Shown here piece by piece: positions 48,935 to 56,643 of a stretch of DNA of 64,000 bases. The number at the start of each line of letters is the position of its first letter. Position 1 is the first letter of the stretch. Made by a program: the position numbers and the translations under genes. This stretch comes from Pseudomonas batumici (GTDB taxonomy: Bacteria; Pseudomonadota; Gammaproteobacteria; Pseudomonadales; Pseudomonadaceae). The notes beneath the pieces are model-generated. The model ran no database searches, was not told where the DNA came from, and saw only the letters and a program-made list of their open reading frames with translations. The stretch is taken from positions 1 through 64,000 of the forward strand of contig NZ_JXDG01000058.1 in NCBI RefSeq assembly GCF_000820515.1. Direction: 5' to 3'.

Positions 48935-51367
48935 ATGAGCGAGCAGCAGGAATTCCCTGAACGTCCGACCTTAAAGGCCGACGCCGAACACACCGCCGAC
49001 GACGCCCACGCCGCGAGCGCCTCGGGCACCGGCCTGGCGCTGCCCGGGCAGAACCTGCCGGACAAGGTCTATATCATCCCGATCCACAATCGCCCGTTCT
49101 TCCCGGCCCAGGTGCTGCCGGTGATCGTCAATGAAGAACCCTGGGCCGAAACCCTGGAGCTGGTGAGCAAATCCGATCACCACTCCCTGGCGCTGTTCTT
49201 CATGGACACGCCCACCGAAGACCCCCGCCATTTCGACACCAAGGCCCTGCCCGAGTACGGCACCCTGGTGAAGGTGCACCATGCCAGTCGCGAAGGGGGC
49301 AAATTGCAGTTTGTCGCCCAGGGCCTGACCCGGGTGCGCGTTCGGACCTGGCTCAAGCACCATCGCCCGCCGTACCTGGTGGAAGTCGAATACCCGCACC
49401 AGCCGAGCGAGCCGACCGACGAGGTCAAGGCCTACGGCATGGCCCTGATCAATGCGATCAAGGAGCTGTTGCCGCTCAACCCGCTGTACAGCGAAGAGCT
49501 GAAGAATTATCTCAACCGCTTCAGCCCCAACGACCCGTCGCCGCTGACCGACTTCGCCGCCGCCCTCACCTCCGCGACCGGCAACGAGTTGCAGGAAGTG
49601 CTCGACTGCGTGCCGATGCTCAAGCGCATGGAAAAAGTCCTGCCAATGCTGCGCAAGGAAGTCGAAGTCGCGCGGCTGCAAAAGGAAATCTCCGCCGAGG
49701 TGAACCGCCAGATCGGCGAGCACCAGCGCGAGTTCTTCCTCAAGGAGCAGCTCAAGGTCATCCAGCAGGAACTAGGGCTTACCAAGGACGACCGCAGCGC
49801 CGACGTCGACCAGTTCGAGCAGCGCTTGCAGGGCAAGGTCCTGCCGGCCCAGGCGCAAAAGCGCATCAGCGAGGAAATGGGCAAGCTGGCGATCCTCGAG
49901 ACCGGCTCGCCGGAGTACGCCGTCACCCGCAACTACCTGGAGTGGGCCACGGCCCTGCCCTGGGGCGTGTATGGCGAGGACAAGCTCGACCTCAAGCATG
50001 CGCGCAAGGTGCTGGACCAGCACCATGCAGGCCTGGATGACATCAAGGCGCGGATCCTCGAGTTCCTCGCGGTCGGCGCCTACAAGGGCGAGATCAGCGG
50101 TTCCATCGTCCTGCTGGTGGGACCGCCGGGGGTGGGCAAGACCAGCGTCGGCAAATCCATCGCCGAATCCCTCGGGCGGCCGTTCTATCGCTTCAGCGTC
50201 GGCGGCATGCGCGACGAGGCGGAGATCAAGGGCCATCGCCGCACCTACATCGGTGCCCAGCCGGGCAAGCTGGTGCAGGCCTTGAAAGAGGTCGAGGTGA
50301 TGAACCCGGTAATCATGCTCGACGAGATCGACAAGATGGGCCAGAGCTTCCAGGGCGATCCGGCTTCGGCGCTGCTGGAAACCCTCGACCCGGAACAGAA
50401 CGTGGATTTCCTCGACCACTACCTGGACCTGCGCCTGGACCTGTCGAAAGTGCTCTTCGTCTGCACCGCCAACACCCTGGACTCGATCCCCGGTCCTTTA
50501 CTGGACCGGATGGAAGTGATTCGCCTGTCGGGCTACATCACCGAGGAAAAACTCGCCATCGCCAAGCGCCACCTGTGGCCCAAGCAGTTGGAGAAAGCCG
50601 GCGTCAGCAAAAGCAGCCTGAGCATCAGCGACAGTGCCTTGCGCGCGGTGATCGACGGTTACGCCCGGGAAGCCGGGGTGCGCCAGTTGGAGAAGCAACT
50701 GGGCAAACTGGTGCGCAAGGCGGTGGTCCGGTTGCTGGAAGAGCCGGACACGGCGATCAAGCTCGGCAACAAGGATCTCGAAGCCTCGCTGGGCATACCG
50801 GTGTTCCGCAACGAGCAGGTGCTCTCCGGGGTCGGCGTGATCACGGGCCTGGCCTGGACCAGCCTGGGCGGCGCCACCTTGCCGATCGAAGCGACCCGCA
50901 TCCATACGCTCAACCGTGGCTTCAAGCTCACCGGGCAACTGGGTGAGGTGATGAAGGAGTCGGCGGAGATCGCCTACAGCTACGTCAGCTCGCACCTCAA
51001 GCAGTTTGGCGGCGATCCGGAGTTCTTCGACAAGGCCTTCGTGCACCTGCATGTACCGGAAGGCGCCACCCCGAAAGACGGCCCCAGCGCCGGGGTGACC
51101 ATGGCCAGTGCGCTACTGTCGCTGGCGCGCAACCAGCCACCGAAAAAGGGCGTGGCCATGACCGGCGAACTGACGCTGACCGGGCATGTACTGCCGATTG
51201 GCGGGGTGCGGGAAAAGGTGATTGCGGCGCGGCGACAGAAGCTTTTCGAGCTGATCCTACCGGAAGCCAACCGTGGGCATTTCGAGGAGTTGCCGGATTA
51301 CCTGAAGGAAGGCATCACGGCGCACTTCGCCAAGCGTTTCGCGGATGTGGCGAAGATTCTGTTCTAA
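48935..51367 (+). CDS. asrA: Lon-type ATP-dependent protease (AsrA)
   Basis: 810 residues: N-terminal LON substrate domain (IIPIHNRPFFPAQVLPV), AAA+ module with Walker A GPPGVGKTSVGKS near 395, and the Ser-Lys protease dyad Ser 718 (PKDGPSAGVTMASAL) and Lys 761 (REKVIAARR). Hexameric cytosolic protease of misfolded and regulatory proteins. The order with the I42 inhibitor and YhhN is that of the P. aeruginosa asrA locus, so I prefer AsrA to housekeeping Lon. Heat-shock control is indicated by the RpoH promoter just upstream. Confidence 0.88.
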   Translation: MSEQQEFPERPTLKADAEHTADDAHAASASGTGLALPGQNLPDKVYIIPIHNRPFFPAQVLPVIVNEEPWAETLELVSKSDHHSLALFFMDTPTEDPRHFDTKALPEYGTLVKVHHASREGGKLQFVAQGLTRVRVRTWLKHHRPPYLVEVEYPHQPSEPTDEVKAYGMALINAIKELLPLNPLYSEELKNYLNRFSPNDPSPLTDFAAALTSATGNELQEVLDCVPMLKRMEKVLPMLRKEVEVARLQKEISAEVNRQIGEHQREFFLKEQLKVIQQELGLTKDDRSADVDQFEQRLQGKVLPAQAQKRISEEMGKLAILETGSPEYAVTRNYLEWATALPWGVYGEDKLDLKHARKVLDQHHAGLDDIKARILEFLAVGAYKGEISGSIVLLVGPPGVGKTSVGKSIAESLGRPFYRFSVGGMRDEAEIKGHRRTYIGAQPGKLVQALKEVEVMNPVIMLDEIDKMGQSFQGDPASALLETLDPEQNVDFLDHYLDLRLDLSKVLFVCTANTLDSIPGPLLDRMEVIRLSGYITEEKLAIAKRHLWPKQLEKAGVSKSSLSISDSALRAVIDGYAREAGVRQLEKQLGKLVRKAVVRLLEEPDTAIKLGNKDLEASLGIPVFRNEQVLSGVGVITGLAWTSLGGATLPIEATRIHTLNRGFKLTGQLGEVMKESAEIAYSYVSSHLKQFGGDPEFFDKAFVHLHVPEGATPKDGPSAGVTMASALLSLARNQPPKKGVAMTGELTLTGHVLPIGGVREKVIAARRQKLFELILPEANRGHFEELPDYLKEGITAHFAKRFADVAKILF

Positions 51368-51437
51368 ACAGCAGGCATTAGTGCAAGTCCGGTGACACAG
51401 GTTATGCTCCGTCATCGTTGTCATGATTGGAGACACT

Positions 51438-51830
51438 ATGACCCGGACTCGCCTGCTGCTGCCGTTAAGCCTCGCCTTGCTCACCGCCTGTGCCCAGCAA
51501 CCGCGCCAGAACGTGACGCTGGAGAAACAGAGTGACTGCCCGATGCAACTCAAGACCGGGCAGACCATGATCCTCAGCCTGCCCAGCAACCCCACCACCG
51601 GCTATCGCTGGGCCATCCAGGACTCGGCGGGCGGTGTGCTGAAAAGCCTGGGGCCGGAGGTCTACCACAATCCGGACGACAACGGCCTGGTGGGCAGCGG
51701 TGGCCAATCGACCTGGCGCTTCCAGGCCTTCGCCACCGGCACCGGGCGCTTGCGCCTGACCTACCAGCAACCCTGGGACCCGGAAGCGACGCCGGCACAA
51801 AGCTTCGACTGCCCGATCACGGTGAACTGA
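51438..51830 (+). CDS. icp: Protease inhibitor I42 (chagasin/ICP family) lipoprotein
   Basis: About 130 residues. A lipobox (LLTAC, Cys near 17) makes it a lipoprotein. The three inhibitor loops of ICP/chagasin are present: NPTTGYRW, VGSGGQSTWRF, and the TYQQPWDPE loop (RPW in the family). It blocks papain-like cysteine peptidases by reversible binding. ATG 51438 has GGAGACACT upstream, better than ATG 51423. Gene order with AsrA upstream and YhhN downstream is shared with P. aeruginosa. Confidence 0.85.
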   Translation: MTRTRLLLPLSLALLTACAQQPRQNVTLEKQSDCPMQLKTGQTMILSLPSNPTTGYRWAIQDSAGGVLKSLGPEVYHNPDDNGLVGSGGQSTWRFQAFATGTGRLRLTYQQPWDPEATPAQSFDCPITVN

Positions 51831-51831
51831 C

Positions 51832-52467
51832 ATGCCCTGGCTGATCCTCGCCCTGATGGGGGCTGCGGCGTTCCTTTATGGCGTGAGTATCGAGTCAACG
51901 CTGCTGTGCCTGCTGACCAAGCCGGTGCCGGTGCTGGCCCTGCTCGGCTGGTTGCACGATGCGCCAGTGGGCGGGTATCGCCGCTGGATCGGCCTGGGCC
52001 TGATCTTTTCCCTGCTGGGGGATGTGCTGCTGGCCTGGCCGGGCGATCTGTTCGTGTTCGGCCTGGGGGCGTTCCTGGTCGCGCACCTGGCCTACCTCAA
52101 GGCGTACCTGAGCGACTGCCGGCGGCTGGCGGCCCTGCCCTTGCTGCTGGCCCTGATCATCGGTGCCGTGCTGCTGGGCATCCTGATGTCCAAGGGGTTG
52201 GGCGATCTGCTGATCCCCGTCAGTGTTTATGCGCTGGCCATCAGCGCTATGCTCTGGCGAGCGCTGGCCCGCCTGGGCAGCGACGTGCCCAAGCGTTCCG
52301 CCTTGCTGGCGGCCGCGGGTGCACTGACCTTCGCCTTCTCCGACAGCCTGATCGGGATCGATCGCTTCGTGGTCAAGTTCGCCGCGGCGCCCTACCTGAT
52401 CATCATTGCCTACTGGCTCGGGCAGTGGGGGATCGCGGCCTCGGCCTTCAGCCAAAAGCCGCGCTGA
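51832..52467 (+). CDS. YhhN family membrane protein (lysoplasmalogenase-like)
   Basis: 211 residues with about eight membrane spans; the early LLTKPVPVLALLGW and GLIFSLLGDVLLAWPG, and FSDSLIGIDRFV are typical of the YhhN/TMEM86 family, which hydrolyses lysoplasmalogens in animals; bacterial substrate not settled. Begins one base after the icp stop. Followed by a long REP pair. Confidence 0.83.
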   Translation: MPWLILALMGAAAFLYGVSIESTLLCLLTKPVPVLALLGWLHDAPVGGYRRWIGLGLIFSLLGDVLLAWPGDLFVFGLGAFLVAHLAYLKAYLSDCRRLAALPLLLALIIGAVLLGILMSKGLGDLLIPVSVYALAISAMLWRALARLGSDVPKRSALLAAAGALTFAFSDSLIGIDRFVVKFAAAPYLIIIAYWLGQWGIAASAFSQKPR

Positions 52468-52483
52468 ACGCCGGCCGCCCTTC

Positions 52484-52583
52484 TGTAGGAGCGAGCTTGC
52501 TCGCGATGGTGGTCCAGACACCGCGGGGTATCAGATACCCCGCGTTATCGTTGACGTCCATCGCGAGCAAGCTCGCTCCTACA
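52484..52583. repeat. REP-type paired inverted repeat with inner hairpin
   Basis: TGTAGGAGCGAGCTTGCTCG (52484 on) pairs exactly with 52561-52583. Inside is CGCGGGGTAT-CAG-ATACCCCGCG (52532-52554), a nested stem. Lies between yhhN and cmoA, on which it could act as a terminator. Confidence 0.9.
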
Positions 52584-52685
52584 AGTTTCCAGCGCTCTCG
52601 GGCTCGGTGTTTTATCCGACAAAGCGCGCATCGCGGCGCCAACTTGGCTAAAATGCCCGCCTTTTCAGCATCCGCCGGAACCGTC

Positions 52686-53429
52686 GTGAGCAAAGAATCC
52701 GATCGCCTTTTCGCCCAGCCCCTGGCCCAAGTGCCGGACTTCGCCTTCAACGAAGACGTGGTGCGGGTCTTTCCGGACATGATCAAGCGCTCGGTGCCCG
52801 GCTACCCGACCATTGTCGAGAACCTCGGCGTGCTGGCCGCACAGTTCGCCCAGCCGCACAGCGTACTCTACGACCTCGGCTGCTCCCTCGGCGCGGTGAC
52901 CCAGGCCCTGCGCCGCCATGTGCGCAGCGACGGCTGCCGGGTCATCGCGGTGGATAACTCCACGGCCATGGTCGAACGCTGCCGCGAATACCTCAACGGC
53001 CAGGACTCGATGTTCCAGGAGCTGCTGCCCGTCGAGGTGATCGAGGGCGATATCCTCGCCCTGGAATTCCAGCCAACCTCGGTGGTGGCGCTGAACTTCA
53101 CTCTGCAATTCATCGCTCCCGAACAGCGCCTGGCCCTGCTCGGGCGGATCCGCCAGGCGTTGCTGCCCGGCGGCGCGCTGATCCTCTCGGAGAAGCTGCG
53201 GTTCAACGACAGCGAAGAGCATGCGCTGCTCACCGAGCTGCACGTTGCCTTCAAGCGCGCCAATGGCTACAGCGAACTGGAAATCGCCCAGAAACGCAGT
53301 GCCATCGAAAACGTCATGAAGCCCGACAGCCTCGAAGAACACCGCGAACGCCTGCTGGCGGCGGGTTTCTCGAAAGTCGTGCCCTGGTTCCAATGCCTTA
53401 ACTTTGCCTCGTTGATTGCCCTGCCATGA
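52686..53429 (+). CDS. cmoA: Carboxy-S-adenosylmethionine synthase
   Basis: 247 residues, the size of E. coli CmoA. Cytosolic enzyme that makes carboxy-SAM from SAM and prephenate for tRNA wobble-base modification. The SAM-binding motif YDLGCSLGAVTQAL is near residue 62 and the start KESDRLFAQP is typical. GTG 52686 gives the family length; ATG 52653 would add 11 residues. Its stop overlaps cmoB by 4 bases. Confidence 0.93.
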   Translation: MSKESDRLFAQPLAQVPDFAFNEDVVRVFPDMIKRSVPGYPTIVENLGVLAAQFAQPHSVLYDLGCSLGAVTQALRRHVRSDGCRVIAVDNSTAMVERCREYLNGQDSMFQELLPVEVIEGDILALEFQPTSVVALNFTLQFIAPEQRLALLGRIRQALLPGGALILSEKLRFNDSEEHALLTELHVAFKRANGYSELEIAQKRSAIENVMKPDSLEEHRERLLAAGFSKVVPWFQCLNFASLIALP

Positions 53430-54382
53430 TTGATCTGTCCCCCCTCGCCCGCCGTCTGGCGCATACCCCGCTGGCCGAATGGGCCGCCAGCCTGCAAGCA
53501 CAGCTCGACACCCGGCTGGAAAAGGGTCATGGCGACCTGGAGCGCTGGCAGAGCGCGCTCGATGCGCTGCCGAAGATCATGCCGAGCCAGGTCGACCTGC
53601 TGAACGGCCTGACCCTGGACAGCGACTGCGACGACGCCACTCGCGCTGAAATGCGCACGGCACTGATGGGCTTGTCGCCCTGGCGCAAAGGCCCGTTCGA
53701 TCTGTTCGGCGTGCACGTCGACACCGAATGGCGCTCGGACTGGAAATGGTCGCGGGTCGCCCCGCACCTGGACCTCAAGGGCAAGCGCATTCTCGATGTC
53801 GGCTGCGGCAACGGCTACTACATGTGGCGCATGCTCGGGGCCGGCGCGGACACGGTGATCGGCGTCGATCCGAACTGGCTGTTCTTCTGTCAGTTCCAGG
53901 CGGTGCAGCGCTACCTGGCGCAGTCTTCGGCCTGGCACCTGCCGTTCCCCTTCGAGGACCTGCCGGCCAATCTGGAAGGCTTCGACACGGTGTTTTCCAT
54001 GGGGGTGTTCTACCATCGGCGCTCGCCCATCGAGCATTTGCTGGCGCTCAAGGATTGCCTGGTGAAGGGTGGCGAACTGGTGTTGGAAACCCTGGTGGTG
54101 GAAGGTGACGCGAATCAGGTGCTGGTGCCGGAGGACCGCTATGCGCAGATGCGCAATGTCTGGTTCCTGCCGTCGGTGCCGGCCCTGGAGCGCTGGTTGC
54201 GGCGCGCCGGGTTCAGCGATGTGCGCTGTGTCGATGTGAGCGTGACCACGGTGCAGGAACAGCGCGGGACCGAGTGGATGAAGTACCAGTCGTTGAGCGA
54301 CTTCCTCGATCCGCAGGATCACAGCAAGACCATCGAAGGGCTGCAGGCACCGATGCGGGCGGTGATTGTCGCCCGCAAGTAA
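53426..54382 (+). CDS. cmoB: tRNA U34 carboxymethyltransferase
   Basis: 318 residues; transfers the carboxymethyl group from carboxy-SAM to 5-hydroxyuridine 34, giving cmo5U in tRNAs. The motif RILDVGCGNGYYMWRMLGAG near 122 and DTVFSMGVFYHRRSP near 190 are diagnostic. ATGA overlap with cmoA shows co-translation. Converges on tadA. Confidence 0.94.
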   Translation: MIDLSPLARRLAHTPLAEWAASLQAQLDTRLEKGHGDLERWQSALDALPKIMPSQVDLLNGLTLDSDCDDATRAEMRTALMGLSPWRKGPFDLFGVHVDTEWRSDWKWSRVAPHLDLKGKRILDVGCGNGYYMWRMLGAGADTVIGVDPNWLFFCQFQAVQRYLAQSSAWHLPFPFEDLPANLEGFDTVFSMGVFYHRRSPIEHLLALKDCLVKGGELVLETLVVEGDANQVLVPEDRYAQMRNVWFLPSVPALERWLRRAGFSDVRCVDVSVTTVQEQRGTEWMKYQSLSDFLDPQDHSKTIEGLQAPMRAVIVARK

Positions 54383-54394
54383 GGCAGGGCGGAG

Positions 54395-54886
54395 TCAGGA
54401 CTTGCTTCTGCGGGTCTTGAAAAACTCGCTGAGGATCGCCCCGCACTCCTCGGCCAGCACCCCGCCTTCGAACAACACCCGGTGATTCAGGAAGCCCTGG
54501 GTAAAGAACTGCCCCTGGCTCTGCACGATCCCGGCCTTGGGCTCCAATGCGCCATAGACCACCCGCGCGATCCGCGAATGCACGATCAACCCGGCGCACA
54601 TGCTGCACGGCTCCAGGGTGACGTACAGCGTGCTGCCCGGCAGCCGGTAGTTGTCGAGCGCCTGGGCGGCGGCGCGGATGGCGACCATCTCGGCATGGGC
54701 GCTCGGATCGCTGCCACTGATCGGGCAATTGAAGCCGCGCCCGATGATCTCACCGTCCTGCACCAGCACCGCCCCCACCGGCACCTCGCCCAACCGCGCA
54801 CCCTGGGCGGCCAGCGCCAGGGCTTCACGCATGAAGTCCTGGTCGCGACTGCGGTCGATGATCGCCGCGGGCCGTATCTGGCGCAT
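54395..54886 (-). CDS. tadA: tRNA adenosine(34) deaminase
   Basis: About 163-residue zinc deaminase that converts A34 to inosine in tRNA-Arg(ACG). The zinc/proton-shuttle motif HAEM is near residue 65 and PCSMCAG near 96. ATG 54886 gives the typical family N-terminus. Its first base overlaps the last base of the multicopper oxidase stop (TGATG). The pairing with the multicopper oxidase gene appears fortuitous. Confidence 0.93.
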   Translation of the reverse strand: MRQIRPAAIIDRSRDQDFMREALALAAQGARLGEVPVGAVLVQDGEIIGRGFNCPISGSDPSAHAEMVAIRAAAQALDNYRLPGSTLYVTLEPCSMCAGLIVHSRIARVVYGALEPKAGIVQSQGQFFTQGFLNHRVLFEGGVLAEECGAILSEFFKTRRSKS

Positions 54887-56262
54887 CAGGCCACCTCGAT
54901 GGCGGCCATCAGGCCGGTTTCCATATGGTCGACCACATGGCAATGAAACATCCACACCCCCGGGTTGTCGGCAACCAACGCCACCCGCGCCCGCTCGTTC
55001 TTGCCCAGCAGGTAGGTGTCGGTGAAGTACGGTGTGATCGACTTGCGGTTCGAGGCGATCACCTTGAAGCTCATGCCGTGCAAGTGAATCGGGTGCTGGT
55101 ACTGGGTCATGTTCTTGAATTCGAAAATATAGCTCTTGCCCTTCACCAGCTTGGCGATGGGCCGGTCGGCGCAGGTCTTGTCGGTAATGTCCCAGGCCTT
55201 GCCGTTGATCTGCCAGAGGCTGGGGGGGCGGCCATTATCGACGTTCACTGAAACAGAACCAACCCATTCGAAATTGAAGTTGAGCTTTTCGGCGTTCGCC
55301 AGGTCCGGTTCGGCCACCGGATTGGCCGGCAGGGCCTTCGGCCAGTCGCCCGGCGTGCCGCTGCCGGCCACTGAACGAAAGGTCGCCAGGCGCACCGGAC
55401 CGTTGCGCAGGGACAGCTCTTCACCGGCCGGCGGCGCCTTGATCGCCAGGCAGATCCGCATGCCCGGCCCCAGCCAGTACTCCTTGCCCAGCGGACGCGG
55501 CTCGACCGGGTTGCCATCCAGCGCATAGATCCGCGCCTCGGCACCGGGGATGTTGAGACGATAGGTCAGGGTGTTGTCGAGGTTGAGCAGGCGGACCCGG
55601 GTGATCTGCCCCGCCGGCAAGTCGACCACGGCCTGCGACACCCCGTTGACGGTCGACAGCCCCCCCGCCGTCCCGCCGCGAGCGGCTTCGCGGGGAATGC
55701 TGAAAGGCACGAAGGCGCCTGCTTCATCCACGTGCCAGCTTTTCAGGCTCAAGGTGCGCTCGTGCTGGAAGCCGGTGGGTTCGCGCTCTTCGACGATCAG
55801 CGGCCCGACCAGGCCGCGCCCGAGTTCTTCACTGCTGTTGACGTGGGGGTGATACCAGAAGCTGCCGGCATCCGGGACACGGAACCTGTAGTCGAAATAC
55901 TCGCCGGGCAGCACCGGCAGTTGCGACACGTAGGGCACGCCGTCCATTTCCAGCGGCAGGCGGATACCGTGCCAGTGAATGGTGGTGGCGACCGGCAGGT
56001 GGTTGATGAAACGCACCCGCAGCCACTCACCCTGGCGCACCCGCAACTCGGTGCCCGGTGCCGACGGGCCGAACGCCCAGGCCGGAGTCTTGTGCCCGGG
56101 CACCAGTTCGACGTCCAGCGGGGCGGCGATCAGTTCATAGTCATGGCCGGCGTCGGCATCGGCCATTTTCCCCAGCCAGTAACGCGCTGCACCGCCGGCA
56201 CCAACGCCCACCACTGCAAGACCGGCCAGTCCACCGAGTATCTGTCGACGGGTAAAGGACAT
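54886..56262 (-). CDS. Multicopper oxidase, Tat-exported
   Basis: About 458 residues. The N-terminus SFTRRQILGGLAGLAVVG is a twin-arginine signal. All copper motifs are seen: HWHG near 98, WYHPH near 138, HPIHLHG near 393 and HCHVVDHMETGLM near 440, so the type 1 and trinuclear sites are complete. Periplasmic oxidase that probably acts on Cu(I), Mn(II) or phenols; no CopA Met-rich region is seen. ATG 56262 begins the signal. In the window it follows the trehalose operon by 88 bases and is coupled to tadA. Confidence 0.88.
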   Translation of the reverse strand: MSFTRRQILGGLAGLAVVGVGAGGAARYWLGKMADADAGHDYELIAAPLDVELVPGHKTPAWAFGPSAPGTELRVRQGEWLRVRFINHLPVATTIHWHGIRLPLEMDGVPYVSQLPVLPGEYFDYRFRVPDAGSFWYHPHVNSSEELGRGLVGPLIVEEREPTGFQHERTLSLKSWHVDEAGAFVPFSIPREAARGGTAGGLSTVNGVSQAVVDLPAGQITRVRLLNLDNTLTYRLNIPGAEARIYALDGNPVEPRPLGKEYWLGPGMRICLAIKAPPAGEELSLRNGPVRLATFRSVAGSGTPGDWPKALPANPVAEPDLANAEKLNFNFEWVGSVSVNVDNGRPPSLWQINGKAWDITDKTCADRPIAKLVKGKSYIFEFKNMTQYQHPIHLHGMSFKVIASNRKSITPYFTDTYLLGKNERARVALVADNPGVWMFHCHVVDHMETGLMAAIEVA

Positions 56263-56350
56263 GAACGCAACCACCTCACCGGGTAAACCGCACGCCAGGG
56301 CGCGCAAAAGGCGAATACGATACACCCGCAATTGCGAAACGGTAAGGGAA

Positions 56351-56641
56351 TCAGTCCAGTCCCAGCAACAAATGGAGCACGCCACCGGCCAATATCATTA
56401 CACCGGCGACACCCGCCGCCCGCAACGCCGGCTGGTCAACCCGGGCGCTGTCATTCAACGCCACGCGCAGGCGCGTCAATGCCACGCGCTGGTGGGACTT
56501 GAGATTGCCCTCGCCCCCCAGGGCCGCGACGATCTCCGGCCGTAGCGCCGCTTGCACCTCGGAAGCCGGCGTAGACGGTTGATCCGCTACCAGGTCCGGC
56601 GTCAGTGCTTTCCAGAACGCCTGCTGAAATTTCTCGAACAT
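56351..56641 (-). CDS. Cysteine-less PTS EIIB-like small protein
   Basis: 96 residues. The middle aligns with the EIIB part of TreP: SHQRVALTRLRVALNDSARVD against AAHCVTRLRLALKDPSRVD, but the phosphorylated Cys is Ala (residue 54). The C-terminus is a hydrophobic span (VMILAGGVLHLLLGLD). So it cannot be a normal phosphocarrier. It begins 2 bases after the EI fusion stop and may be a decoy or regulator. The call rests on local motif similarity. Confidence 0.7.
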   Translation of the reverse strand: MFEKFQQAFWKALTPDLVADQPSTPASEVQAALRPEIVAALGGEGNLKSHQRVALTRLRVALNDSARVDQPALRAAGVAGVMILAGGVLHLLLGLD

Positions 56642-56643
56642 GT

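Noticed and set aside
48935..51367. Housekeeping lon
   Set aside because: Gene order with the I42 inhibitor and YhhN matches the asrA locus, not the clpX-lon-hup locus.
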